Positions 8,029 to 17,441 of a stretch of DNA of 64,000 bases are shown piece after piece (position 1 is the first letter of the stretch; every line of letters begins with the position of its first letter). The stretch covers positions 62,001 through 126,000 of the forward strand of contig DBTY01000046.1 in the NCBI GenBank assembly GCA_002307295.1, in the 5' to 3' direction. A program made the translations under genes and the position numbers. The stretch is from Ignavibacteriales bacterium UBA1304. Its GTDB lineage: Bacteria > Bacteroidota > Ignavibacteria > Ignavibacteriales > Ignavibacteriaceae. Under the pieces are notes generated by a model, which worked only from the letters and a program-made list of their open reading frames with translations, was not told where the DNA came from and searched no databases.

Positions 8029-9621
8029 ATGGAAGAAAATATAACAAAACCAGAACCAACAAAGTTTTTAAGATGGACCGTTTTAGTTTTTGTAAGCCTT
8101 GCAATGTTTGGCAATTACTATATTTACGATTGTATAAGCCCTTTAGCCGATTTACTTACGCATCAGCTTAAATTTACAGACGAAAACATAGGTCTTTTAC
8201 AGGCTATTTATAGTATCCCTAATATTTTTATGGTGCTTATAGGCGGCTTTATAATTGATAGAATTGGGACCAAAAAAGCTTCGTTTATTTTTTCTTTATT
8301 TTGTATGCTTGGCGCAGTAGTAACCGCTCTTCGAGGCGATCTGATCACAATGGCGATTGGCAGGTTAATCTTTGGGTTAGGCGCTGAATCGTTAATAGTA
8401 GCAGCTACTACTATCATTGCCCGCTGGTTTAAAGGCAAGGAATTATCTTTTGCCTTTGGAATAAATCTTACAATAGCGCGTCTTGGTTCGTTTGCCGCAT
8501 TGAACTCTCCTTCATGGGGGCATTCATTTTTTAGCTACTGGCAGAGTCCTTTATGGGTTGCAGCCTGGGCCGGCGTTATTTCGGTGATTTCAATTATTAT
8601 ATATGTAATTATCGATTCTGCCGCAGAAAGAAAATATGCGGTTAAGAAAGAAGGCGAACAGGATAAAGTAGTATTCAAAGATATTTTTAATTTTGGAAAA
8701 TCTTTTTGGTTTATAACTTTTCTGTGCGTAACATTTTATTCGGCAATGTTCCCGTTCCAGACTTTTGCAGTTAAGTTTTTTATGCTGAAACATTTTACTC
8801 AGGTGCCAGTTGGAGTAGCGCGTTCTATGGGCGGATTTTTATCAAGTCTTCTTACTCTTTCAGCTATGATATTAACGCCTTTATTTGGTTTACTCTCTGA
8901 TAAAATTGGCAAACGCTCCGGGTTAATGTTTATTGGCTCGTTCTTAATCATCCCGGTTTATTTGATGATGAATTACATTCATGTCGATTCAAAAATTCCG
9001 GTAGAAGCATTAAACTCAATTAACGGACGGCAGGAAATTTTAAAAGACTATGTCGACGGTCAGAATGAAGCTCTTGCTACAATTGATTTGAGCAAAGTAG
9101 AAAACGGAAATAAGTTACAGGATATTAAATCAAAAGTTTTATATAAAGTCGATAGCCTGAAACTTACGAATAGTTATGCGGTGTCAATTCAGGATATGAA
9201 AATAAAAATAGACGAAAAAGAAACTTCAGACAGCGTTAATTTTTTCGTATACTTTTTAAATATGATAAAGATATTAGTTCTTTACTTCCCAAACATCTTA
9301 ATTCCAATGGTTATAATGGGCGTAGCTTTTTCTCTTGTCCCGGCTGTTTTGTGGCCTTCGGTAGCAATTGTAGTTGACGGCCCTAAATTAGGCACTGCGT
9401 ACGGTTTAATGACGATGATACAGAACATTGGGCTTTCCGGTTTTAATCTGCTTATCGGCTATGCTAACGACGCTACAGGCGGGTATACGGCAGGGATGTG
9501 GATATTTTCTTCTCTTGGCCTTTTTGGTTTAATTTTCGCATATTTCTTAAGGGTTAATGAAAAAGGTCCTAATGCTCATGGATTAGAGCTTGGAATGAAT
9601 AATAAAAAAGAAACGGAATAA
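8029..9621 (+). CDS. MFS transporter with a large hydrophilic insert
   Basis: About 530 residues, 12 predicted membrane segments, with the MFS loop motif 'GGFIIDRIGTKKA' after the second helix and a related 'FGLLSDKIGKRSG' in the second half. It looks like the MFSD1-type branch. A soluble segment of about 90 residues (roughly 314-405) interrupts the second half. The frame is open from a TTG at 7999, but that codon lies inside the terminator, so I start at the ATG at 8029 (AGGA just upstream). Its stop overlaps the next start (TAATG). The substrate is unknown; the adjacent peptidases make peptides or amino acids plausible. Confidence 0.85.
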   Translation: MEENITKPEPTKFLRWTVLVFVSLAMFGNYYIYDCISPLADLLTHQLKFTDENIGLLQAIYSIPNIFMVLIGGFIIDRIGTKKASFIFSLFCMLGAVVTALRGDLITMAIGRLIFGLGAESLIVAATTIIARWFKGKELSFAFGINLTIARLGSFAALNSPSWGHSFFSYWQSPLWVAAWAGVISVISIIIYVIIDSAAERKYAVKKEGEQDKVVFKDIFNFGKSFWFITFLCVTFYSAMFPFQTFAVKFFMLKHFTQVPVGVARSMGGFLSSLLTLSAMILTPLFGLLSDKIGKRSGLMFIGSFLIIPVYLMMNYIHVDSKIPVEALNSINGRQEILKDYVDGQNEALATIDLSKVENGNKLQDIKSKVLYKVDSLKLTNSYAVSIQDMKIKIDEKETSDSVNFFVYFLNMIKILVLYFPNILIPMVIMGVAFSLVPAVLWPSVAIVVDGPKLGTAYGLMTMIQNIGLSGFNLLIGYANDATGGYTAGMWIFSSLGLFGLIFAYFLRVNEKGPNAHGLELGMNNKKETE

Positions 9622-10370
9622 TGTTTAAAAAAATATTTTTAGTCCTGTTTGCTCTTGCTGTTACCGGAACCAACGCCCAAAAAATGGGTTTCGGATGTTT
9701 TGGGCTTGTCGGCGGATTTGGGGGATACTCTTTTCAGGCTTATAACGCCGATGGACTAAATAATTATATCGACGCTTTCAACAAAAGCCGAAAAGATACT
9801 TTGACTCAGCCAATGTCAAAATTTAAAGCAAGTTCCGGCTATAGATTCGGTATGAACTTTTTTAGGGCTAATATTAAAAATCTTGTTTTAACTACAAAAG
9901 GTTTTTATCAGTCTCTTTCCGAGTCTCATGACGCCAAGCTTGCTAGCGCTTCAAAAGATTATTCGGCTTTGTATGAGCTCAACGTAAACTCTTGGGGGGT
10001 CGGCGTGGATATCGGCGCTAAAATTTGTAAACCGTTTGTCTGGAAAGTTATAGACGCTTCAGTTTTGTTTAACAGCTCTGAGTTTAAAATTACAAATAAT
10101 TATCCCGAAGCTATAACGACAATTGATAAATATGCAGACGACTCAAACCTAAGTTATTCAATAGGCACAGGGTTTATTTATTCAATTATTGATAATTATA
10201 TTAGTCTTGAAGGAACTTTTGGCTATTCGCTAATAAGTATTAAAAACCTGAAGAGCGACGACGGTAAAAAGCTTAACGTCGATGAAAAATCAAACGTCGA
10301 AATGGATGGTTTTATAAAATCCGGCGGTATTAATGCGCTCCTTCAATTAAATATCAGCTTCCCTATATAA
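9621..10370 (+). CDS. Exported outer-membrane-like protein of unknown function
   Basis: 249 residues with a clear signal peptide ('KKIFLVLFALAVTGTNAQ', cleavage after Ala-19 or so). The rest alternates Gly/aromatic-rich strands and ends in 'LLQLNISFPI', as in small outer-membrane beta-barrels. I do not recognise the family. Its ATG overlaps the stop of the MFS gene by one base, so translation is probably coupled to the transporter. A link between outer- and inner-membrane steps of one uptake route is possible but unproven. Confidence 0.7.
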   Translation: MFKKIFLVLFALAVTGTNAQKMGFGCFGLVGGFGGYSFQAYNADGLNNYIDAFNKSRKDTLTQPMSKFKASSGYRFGMNFFRANIKNLVLTTKGFYQSLSESHDAKLASASKDYSALYELNVNSWGVGVDIGAKICKPFVWKVIDASVLFNSSEFKITNNYPEAITTIDKYADDSNLSYSIGTGFIYSIIDNYISLEGTFGYSLISIKNLKSDDGKKLNVDEKSNVEMDGFIKSGGINALLQLNISFPI

Positions 10371-10379
10371 AGGTATTGT

Positions 10380-11345
10380 ATGAAATTAACTAAATTAGAT
10401 CAGGCTTCTGTAATAGCTATTAAGACTTGCATGGCGGTTAAGAAAACCGAAAAGATTTTGGTTATTACTGATGAAATAACAAATGAAATTGGATATTCGC
10501 TTTATAAAAATGCAATTGCTTTAGGCTATAAGGCTTTGTTTGTTGAAATGAAATCAGGCGCTGTAAACGGGGAAGAACCTACTGCCGAGGTTGCGGAATT
10601 GATGATGAAGTATGACGTGGTTTTTTGCCCGACTGCAAAGTCATTGACTCATACTGACGCAAGAAGAGCCGCATCAGATAACGGCGCGCGAATTGCTACT
10701 TTCCCTGGCGTGACAAAAGATATTATGATAAGAGGCATGAACGCCGATTATAAAAAAATATCCAAACTATCGGTGAAGTTAAAAGGCATCCTGGAGAAAG
10801 GAAAAGTTGTAAGGGTAACTACAAAATTAGGAACGGATATCACGATGCCAATAGAAGGCAGGCCTGCTTTTGCAAGCAAGGGATTATTTCATGCAAAAGG
10901 GGAGAGCGGAAATCTTCCAACCGGAGAAACTTTTCTCGCTCCCGTTGAAGGCGCTTCGGAAGGAGTTTTTATTGTAGACGGATCGTTTGCAGGTTTAGGG
11001 CTTATCAAGAATACTAATATTAAAGTTGAAGTAAAAAATGGATTTGCCGTAAAAATAACCGGAGGGAAAGCTGCCGACGCGCTAAATAAAATGCTTAATA
11101 AAGAAGGCCGCCTTGCCAGAAATATAGCGGAGTTTGGCATTGGGACTAACGATAGCGCTAAACTAAGCGGTATTTTACTGGAAGACGAAAAAGTTATGGG
11201 CACTATACACATTGCTCTTGGCAATAACAAATCGATGGGCGGAAGCGTGGGAGTTCCTATTCACCTTGACGGAGTTATTAAAAAGCCGACAGTTTATTTA
11301 GACGGGAAAATTTTGATGAAGGATGGGAAACTTTTAGTATCCTAA
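10380..11345 (+). CDS. Aminopeptidase, M29-like (leucyl aminopeptidase family)
   Basis: 321 residues. Resembles the short M29/AmpS-related aminopeptidases: 'EKILVITDEITNEIGYSLY' at the N-terminus, then 'THTDARRAA', 'GARIATFPG', 'LPTGETFLAPVEG', 'EFGIGTN' and 'GTIHIALGNN', the segments carrying the expected Glu, His and Asp metal ligands. It would remove N-terminal amino acids in the cytosol. It follows the coupled MFS/outer-membrane pair by 9 bases, in one operon, and supports a peptide-utilisation theme from 4 to 11.3 kb. Confidence 0.85.
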   Translation: MKLTKLDQASVIAIKTCMAVKKTEKILVITDEITNEIGYSLYKNAIALGYKALFVEMKSGAVNGEEPTAEVAELMMKYDVVFCPTAKSLTHTDARRAASDNGARIATFPGVTKDIMIRGMNADYKKISKLSVKLKGILEKGKVVRVTTKLGTDITMPIEGRPAFASKGLFHAKGESGNLPTGETFLAPVEGASEGVFIVDGSFAGLGLIKNTNIKVEVKNGFAVKITGGKAADALNKMLNKEGRLARNIAEFGIGTNDSAKLSGILLEDEKVMGTIHIALGNNKSMGGSVGVPIHLDGVIKKPTVYLDGKILMKDGKLLVS

Positions 11346-11501
11346 AATACTTTATTATTTGCAATGTATGCGTTTTTGTTTTAGTTGATATTCTGAATAA
11401 GGATCGTTGCGGGATTTGATATTTATATCTGATTCCGTAAAAATGGGAAATAAAATTTATCTTAGACTTAATTTCTTTTAATCAAATTATGGCGCGAAAA
11501 T

Positions 11502-13739
11502 ATGTGGTTAATAAATTCTGGTCGCTTTAGTCTTATTATTGCATTACTCTTTTTATTTAATTCAAGTATTTTTTCTCAAAAGTCTGGTTCTCTCCGCGGA
11601 TTTATTACGGATTCAACAAACGGAGAAGCTGTCGCATATGCAAATGTTGTAATAAAAGGGGTTTCAAAAGGCTCGCCTACCAATACCCGCGGATACTATT
11701 ATATTCCAAGCATACCTGTAGGAATGCAAAAGGTTTCCGTTTCCATTGTCGGATATAAAACCAGAGAAGTTGAAGTAAAAATTCAGAACGATCAAATAGT
11801 TCAGCTGAATGTAAAACTTGTTCCTATGAGTCTGGAATTAACAGGACTTTCGATATATGGACAAAAATCAGTTCGCGAAAATGAAATGGATCTCGGACTT
11901 CAGAAAATTTCTATCAAAGAAATTGAAATGAGACCTTCTGGTATTGAGTCGGATATATTTCGAGCGTTGAAAAATACGCCGGGAGTTAGTTCTACCGGAG
12001 ATGTTTCATCAAGGTATTATGTGCGCGGAGGAGGGAGCGATCAAAACCTAATTTTACTGAACGGAGTTACAATTTATAACCCGTACCACGCGCTTGGTAT
12101 ATTCAGCGTGATTGATCCTGAAATGATTTCGAATATGGAATTTTACAAAGGCGGTTTTGCGCCTGAGTATGGCGCGCGTCTTTCATCAATACTAAACCTT
12201 GTAACAAAAGACGGCAATAGCAACGAGTATCACGCTACCGCTAACGCAAGCATGCTGGCAGGCAAGTTGGCCGTCGAAGGCCCTATCCCAGATGGATCGT
12301 TTATTGTTACAGGAAGAAAAAGTTATTATTCAAATTCGTTAAAAAAATTCCTGCGCGATAATGAAACTCCATTTGAGTTTTACGACGCGTCGATGAAAGT
12401 AAATTATTCAAATCCGGATTTTCTTGAAAACGCTAAATTTACAATTCACGGCTTTATCAGCAACGATCAGGTGAACAGCAACAATCAGCTTAAGGAAGAT
12501 TATAAGGTCGGCAATAATTTATTTGGCATTAACTGGTATCAGGTTTGGGGCAGTCCGCTTTTTTCAACTATATCTTTATCGTACAGCGGATACAACGCTC
12601 AGGTATTTCCTAATTTAAGCCAAGCGAAACCGCAAAAAAATAATCTGTCCGATATTTCGAGCAATTGGAATTTTACATATATATATAAAGATAAAGACGA
12701 GTTAAATTTCGGATTGCAGAACACATTTCTTAAGACTTCGTTAAAATTGGAAAATATCTTCGGGCAAAACAGTAGTTATGATATGAGTGGGCAGGAGATG
12801 CGCGGCTATGCAAATTATAAATTTTATAGATTTGAAAAGGTCGGTCTGGATATTGGCATGCGCGCAAATTTAATGTCTATCTCGACGAGAGGTCCTTTCC
12901 TTTTAGAGCCTCGCGTTAATTTTACATACATGCCCGTCCCTACGTTATCGCTCAAAGCGGTCATAGGCAGATACTCGCAGGAAGTAGCTACGCTTAGTAA
13001 CGAAAATGAATTAATTTCTATTTTTGAACCGTGGGTTATTATTCCTTCGTATTTATCTCCTTCTGAAGCTACTCACCTTATTGTGGGTATTCAGAAGTAT
13101 TTTACCGACAAGTTTTCCGTAGAGGTTGAAGCTTATTATAAATACATGACTAACCTGCTTGAAGAGAATGATAAAAAAACTACAATAAGCTCTTATGATT
13201 ATGTTAACGTAGACGGCGAGTCTTATGGCGGCGAATTTATGCTGAAACTGCAGGAATCGAAATTTTATTTAACAACTTCATATTCGCTTGGCTGGGCTTA
13301 CAAATTCAAAGACGACATAAAATATCCGCCTCGTTACGATATAAGACATTCGGTAAATTTATTATTGGATTACGATTTTGGCGAAGGCTGGATAGTAAGC
13401 TCAAACTGGATATTCAACACCGGAATGCCTTTTACTCCTATAGCCGGATATTATGACAGGATGCAAATTGATAATCCCTGGCTTTCGGATTATTTATCCG
13501 GATTATTTAAGAGCGTTATTTATTGGGGGTCTAAAAATGTTGGCAGACTTCCAAGTTATCACAGGCTTGACCTTAGCTTAACCAAAAAATTTCATTTTAA
13601 ATTTGCCGATTGTACATTAGGCGCAAGCATAATAAACGTTTATAACAGAAAGAACATTTACTACTTTGATAAAGATACAGGCGAAAAAGTTTATATGCTT
13701 CCGTTTTTACCGTCAGTTTCTTTAAAGGTGGAATTGTGA
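11502..13739 (+). CDS. TonB-dependent receptor with N-terminal carboxypeptidase-regulatory-like domain
   Basis: 745 residues. Signal peptide (cleavage after 'SIFSQ'), then a CarboxypepD_reg-like beta-sandwich (about 30-115, 'GEAVAYANVVIKG'), a plug domain (about 130-235, 'YYVRGGGSDQNLILLNGV') and a beta-barrel ending '..LPSVSLKVEL'. It is an outer-membrane importer energised by TonB. It is shorter than SusC (about 1000), and no SusD partner is present. Its last bases overlap the GTG start of the first DUF4249 lipoprotein, a common partner arrangement in Bacteroidota. Confidence 0.92.
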   Translation: MWLINSGRFSLIIALLFLFNSSIFSQKSGSLRGFITDSTNGEAVAYANVVIKGVSKGSPTNTRGYYYIPSIPVGMQKVSVSIVGYKTREVEVKIQNDQIVQLNVKLVPMSLELTGLSIYGQKSVRENEMDLGLQKISIKEIEMRPSGIESDIFRALKNTPGVSSTGDVSSRYYVRGGGSDQNLILLNGVTIYNPYHALGIFSVIDPEMISNMEFYKGGFAPEYGARLSSILNLVTKDGNSNEYHATANASMLAGKLAVEGPIPDGSFIVTGRKSYYSNSLKKFLRDNETPFEFYDASMKVNYSNPDFLENAKFTIHGFISNDQVNSNNQLKEDYKVGNNLFGINWYQVWGSPLFSTISLSYSGYNAQVFPNLSQAKPQKNNLSDISSNWNFTYIYKDKDELNFGLQNTFLKTSLKLENIFGQNSSYDMSGQEMRGYANYKFYRFEKVGLDIGMRANLMSISTRGPFLLEPRVNFTYMPVPTLSLKAVIGRYSQEVATLSNENELISIFEPWVIIPSYLSPSEATHLIVGIQKYFTDKFSVEVEAYYKYMTNLLEENDKKTTISSYDYVNVDGESYGGEFMLKLQESKFYLTTSYSLGWAYKFKDDIKYPPRYDIRHSVNLLLDYDFGEGWIVSSNWIFNTGMPFTPIAGYYDRMQIDNPWLSDYLSGLFKSVIYWGSKNVGRLPSYHRLDLSLTKKFHFKFADCTLGASIINVYNRKNIYYFDKDTGEKVYMLPFLPSVSLKVEL

Positions 13740-14710
13740 AAAATGTATTATTGCTGGCATCTGTAGCAATATCATTTTTATTTTTATCGTGCAATGAAGA
13801 TTTTTCTCCTAAAACTGATATTGCCGACGCCATAGTCTTATATTCTGTTTTGGAAACCGATTATCCGTTATATGGAACTTTTTATCCTGAAGCGACTCTA
13901 AGTAAAGTTTATGATCTTAATGGATATTCCACATCGGCGACAGACGACACGACGCACTTAATCAAAGATGCTGAAGTTACAATGGAATGCAGGGGAGTGG
14001 AAATAGAACTGTCGTATAGCCGACGTACTAAAAGTTATCAAACTTCAAGCGTGGCTGAAGCCTACGCAGGCGATGCTGTAAAAATACAAGCGAAGCTTGC
14101 TGACGGACGCGTTTTATCAGCCTCAACGGTATTCCCGTCGCATGCCGATCTTAAATATTCTTATTCTCTTGCCGGCGGTTTTACTTCCAAAATCAGTCGT
14201 TTCCTTTGGGGAAACTCATTTACGATTTCCTGGTATACTAATAATTCAGGGCGTTTGTTTTTTCCTCAGATGACGTTGTATTATTCTAAATTAGTCGGCG
14301 GGCAAAGCGTTTGGGCTACTGTGCCTATTCCATTGAAGTATTTGAATGCAGATAAAAAATCCGGAGGAGCGTTTCCCAGTTATCAGTTTGAAAGTTCAGT
14401 TTCGTATGATTATGCCGCAATCGATTCCACTGTATCGCTAATTTCGCAGGGCGACTCTGCAAAAGGGAATTATACAATAGCCTATATGTATTTTCAGCTA
14501 GTTGAATTCGACGCCCCGCTTTCTAATTATTATGCAAGCGTACATGGTTTTACAGATCGGTTTTCCGTTAGGGTTGACGAATCAATTTATACTAACATTA
14601 ATGGGGGCATAGGCATTTTTGGCGCTAAATGCGGTAATGGAAAAAAAATATATTTTAGAGACGAATATGCCAAATTGTTTGGCTATTCAGCCGCGGATGG
14701 GGATAATTAA
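13736..14710 (+). CDS. DUF4249-type lipoprotein, copy 1
   Basis: 324 residues starting at GTG, the only start that gives a signal peptide in this frame. It overlaps the receptor stop by four bases (GTGA). The lipobox 'FLFLSC' puts the lipidated Cys near residue 19, followed by 'NEDFSPKTDI'. A first half with beta strands and a second half with 'LSNYYASVHGFTDRFSVRVDESIYTN' (shown in part) match DUF4249, a Bacteroidota outer-membrane lipoprotein family of unknown function usually encoded beside TonB receptors. It is paralogous to the next gene. Confidence 0.8.
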   Translation: MKNVLLLASVAISFLFLSCNEDFSPKTDIADAIVLYSVLETDYPLYGTFYPEATLSKVYDLNGYSTSATDDTTHLIKDAEVTMECRGVEIELSYSRRTKSYQTSSVAEAYAGDAVKIQAKLADGRVLSASTVFPSHADLKYSYSLAGGFTSKISRFLWGNSFTISWYTNNSGRLFFPQMTLYYSKLVGGQSVWATVPIPLKYLNADKKSGGAFPSYQFESSVSYDYAAIDSTVSLISQGDSAKGNYTIAYMYFQLVEFDAPLSNYYASVHGFTDRFSVRVDESIYTNINGGIGIFGAKCGNGKKIYFRDEYAKLFGYSAADGDN

Positions 14711-14786
14711 AATTTATCAAAGAGCAAAAACTTTTGTTCGATAAGCATGACTTTTATTCTTGTCTATTCTAAATAAAAGGTATATT

Positions 14787-15794
14787 ATGAAAAATTTAAT
14801 TCTGATACTATTCTTCTTAGTTTCATTTGCCTTTACAGCTTGTAATGAAGATTTTTCTCCTAAAACTGATTTGGCAGAAAATTATGTGCTTTATTCGGTT
14901 ATCCAGACTGTCGATTCGAATCAATATGATCCTAAACAATATACAGTATCCGCTTCAATTGCAAAAACATATAGCATCGACGGATATGACGCTTCTTCGA
15001 GCAGTATTGATCCAGTTGTAGAAGGCGCAGTGGTTACTTTTCAAGACCATGGTTCGCATATATTAACAGGCGAAAAAGTAAAAAGCCCTGCTGGATATAA
15101 GTATGGCGATTGGCAGTATGTTTACAGCGGTTCCGATTTGAAAGTGCTAGAGCAGGATACAATAACTTTAAGCGCAAAGCTTCCTAATGGAAAAATTTTA
15201 TCCGCCGGAACAAAAATTCTTTCCGGACTTTCGCTAGCTTTCTCTTATCCCGTAACGGCAGACTTTACTACTCAGATCATTCGTTTTATCTGGGGCGAAG
15301 CGCTTACTGTTTCGTGGTCGTCAAAAAACACTTCGCATCTGTTTTTTCCAAGATTTTGGATAAACTATACAAAAAAAGAAAATGGCGTTGAAGTGTTTCA
15401 CACAAAAGACGTCCCGATGAAATATTTAAATATTAACGGCAAGCAGGAGGCAGTTTATCCTTCCTATCAGCGGGATACTTTATGCTCATTTGATTTTGCT
15501 GCAATTGATACTGCAATGGCGCAGATAGCTGGAAACGATGTAGAGAAATCTAATTACTGGATTAAATCATTTTCCATAGGCGTTGTCGAATTTGACGCGC
15601 CGCTTTCAAATTACTATTCGAGTCTGTATGGCTATACTGACAGGTTTTCTATAGTTGTGGACGAATCCGTTTATACTAATGTTACGGGAGGGATTGGAGT
15701 AGTCGGCTCGTCAAGGCAAACGTCTTTATTAGACCTTCCATTCAAAAATGCATATATCGAATTATTTGGTTATAGTTATGGAACAGGGAAATAA
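14787..15794 (+). CDS. DUF4249-type lipoprotein, copy 2
   Basis: About 335 residues from the ATG at 14787 (AAGG upstream); a longer TTG-start frame from 14760 adds nine residues before the signal peptide and is unlikely. The lipobox is 'FAFTAC'. The mature N-terminus 'NEDFSPKTDL' is almost identical to the upstream copy, and the C-terminal 'FDAPLSNYYSSLYGYTDRFS' region is strongly similar, while the middle has diverged. This is a tandem duplication. The spacer from copy 1 is only 76 bases without a clear terminator, so all three genes probably form one operon. Confidence 0.8.
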   Translation: MKNLILILFFLVSFAFTACNEDFSPKTDLAENYVLYSVIQTVDSNQYDPKQYTVSASIAKTYSIDGYDASSSSIDPVVEGAVVTFQDHGSHILTGEKVKSPAGYKYGDWQYVYSGSDLKVLEQDTITLSAKLPNGKILSAGTKILSGLSLAFSYPVTADFTTQIIRFIWGEALTVSWSSKNTSHLFFPRFWINYTKKENGVEVFHTKDVPMKYLNINGKQEAVYPSYQRDTLCSFDFAAIDTAMAQIAGNDVEKSNYWIKSFSIGVVEFDAPLSNYYSSLYGYTDRFSIVVDESVYTNVTGGIGVVGSSRQTSLLDLPFKNAYIELFGYSYGTGK

Positions 15795-15806
15795 TTAATA
15801 TGCTTT

Positions 15807-17162
15807 TTATATAATTGGATTTCCTATTCTGTTTTGTTTCTCTTTGCTTTTGTAAAAATACAAATAAAACGGAAGCCCTGTTAAAATTAATCCGAGCGAT
15901 GCAAGAAGCCCTGCCGTAGGGTATGCCATAAATGTTCCCCATGCTACATATAGCTGAACTAATATTGAAAAAACGGCCATTGTTTTCCAGAACCGTACTT
16001 TATATGTAGGTTTGTAATCTTCTTTTTTCTTAAGGAAGAAAATAGCTCCATATACTAAACCGTTTTGCAGCACATAAGACAAAGTAAAATATCCCAAAAG
16101 GTTTTCGATATTTCCGAGCAAGAGCAGACAGATAGAAAGGAAGCTCTGAATAAAAATTGAATAATCGGGCGTACGGTATTTTGGGTGCAAGTGCCCAAAT
16201 ACTTTAAAAAATAATTCGTCTTTGGCAATTGCATATTCAAGGCGGGGTTGCGTCATAATGGACGAATTTAAAACTCCTACCATAGAAATAAACGCCGCAA
16301 TAGAGAAGAAACCGCCCGCATATTTACCGAAGAATGGAAGATAAGCAAAAGGATTAATGAACTGACCGGCAGCATCGACTATATTTTTAAATGGAACAAT
16401 TGCCGTAGTGCAAATGCTGATAAGACCGTAAGCTACCATTACAAATATAATAGAACTGATTAGCGATAAAGGGAGATTCCTTTCTGGTTTTTTAACTTCG
16501 CCTGCCATATAAAGAATATTTAGAAAACCTGCATAAGCCCAGATAGTGGAAGAAATACCGGCAGTAATAAGATAGAAAAATGAACCAGGATTATGCTGAG
16601 TAGCTCCAGCCGGAGTAAGGTTGCCTGAATTTAAATAAAACAGCCCAATTATCACAAGCAGAAAGAGAGGGCAAAGTTTTGCTATAGTTAAAAATATCTG
16701 AAAATTTCCTCCAAACTTAACGCTTCTGTACTGAATAAACGTAATTAAAGAAATAAGAACAACGGCAAATAGCTTTGCATACAAAGGGTTTACTAACGAT
16801 GGGAAAAAGAAAGTAAGCGCAGAAGCCGCGGCTAATCCTATAATGGTTAAAGTTGGAGTGTCGCTTGTTAGAAAAGCCGTCCATGTATACATAAAAGCAA
16901 GAAATGGAGAACCGGCTTTATATAAGAAAAAATAAGGTCCGCCCTGCGCAGGATAGGCGACGCCCATTTCGGCAAGGATTAAAATTTGAGGTATCCAGAG
17001 AATTCCGCTTATTGACCAAATCAGCGCGCTCATAAAAGGAGAGCCGGCAAATTTTGATACAATAGGAATGTTCAGGAACACTCCTGAACCAATTACAATC
17101 CCAATAATAATTGAAGTCGTCTGAACTAAATTTAGTTGTCTTTCCGGCTGTATATTATTCAA
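15807..17162 (-). CDS. APC-superfamily amino acid permease
   Basis: 451 residues, about 12 transmembrane helices. The first helix carries the APC substrate-site motif 'GIVIGSGVFLNIP', and 'AYPAQGGPYFFLYKAGSP' and 'TIWAYAGFLNILYMAGEVKKPERNLP' (shown in part) are typical of the LAT/AdiC-like branch. It probably exchanges or imports neutral amino acids across the inner membrane. It is a single gene, convergent with the DUF4249 pair (12-base gap) and divergent from the large TonB receptor. Confidence 0.9.
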   Translation of the reverse strand: MNNIQPERQLNLVQTTSIIIGIVIGSGVFLNIPIVSKFAGSPFMSALIWSISGILWIPQILILAEMGVAYPAQGGPYFFLYKAGSPFLAFMYTWTAFLTSDTPTLTIIGLAAASALTFFFPSLVNPLYAKLFAVVLISLITFIQYRSVKFGGNFQIFLTIAKLCPLFLLVIIGLFYLNSGNLTPAGATQHNPGSFFYLITAGISSTIWAYAGFLNILYMAGEVKKPERNLPLSLISSIIFVMVAYGLISICTTAIVPFKNIVDAAGQFINPFAYLPFFGKYAGGFFSIAAFISMVGVLNSSIMTQPRLEYAIAKDELFFKVFGHLHPKYRTPDYSIFIQSFLSICLLLLGNIENLLGYFTLSYVLQNGLVYGAIFFLKKKEDYKPTYKVRFWKTMAVFSILVQLYVAWGTFMAYPTAGLLASLGLILTGLPFYLYFYKSKEKQNRIGNPII

Positions 17163-17323
17163 TATATATGTATAAAATTACAAGTTATTATCAACAGTGA
17201 AAATAAATATTTTTATTGCATTTCGCAAATAGATATTTATTCTATTACAAAAATAAAATGAATATGCAAGCGAATAATTGCTATAGGAAGGCTCTAATCA
17301 AAAATATAGGACGTTAATATTTA

Positions 17324-17352
17324 TTGACAATCAAATAAAATATTCATACGTT
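17324..17352 (+). promoter_or_regulatory. Candidate sigma-70-type promoter for the large TonB receptor
   Basis: Perfect TTGACA at 17324-17329, a 17-bp spacer and a weak -10 TACGTT at 17347-17352. This lies in the 279-base spacer between the permease and receptor genes, which is otherwise AT-rich and empty of genes. It leaves a leader of about 80 bases before the ATG at 17442. Confidence 0.45.
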
Positions 17353-17441
17353 AGGCAAGGTTTTTTTTATAATTATTTAACTAAACTAATTTAAAACTAT
17401 CGATTAAAATCACACTATTTTCCTAAAATAGGAGCCACACC

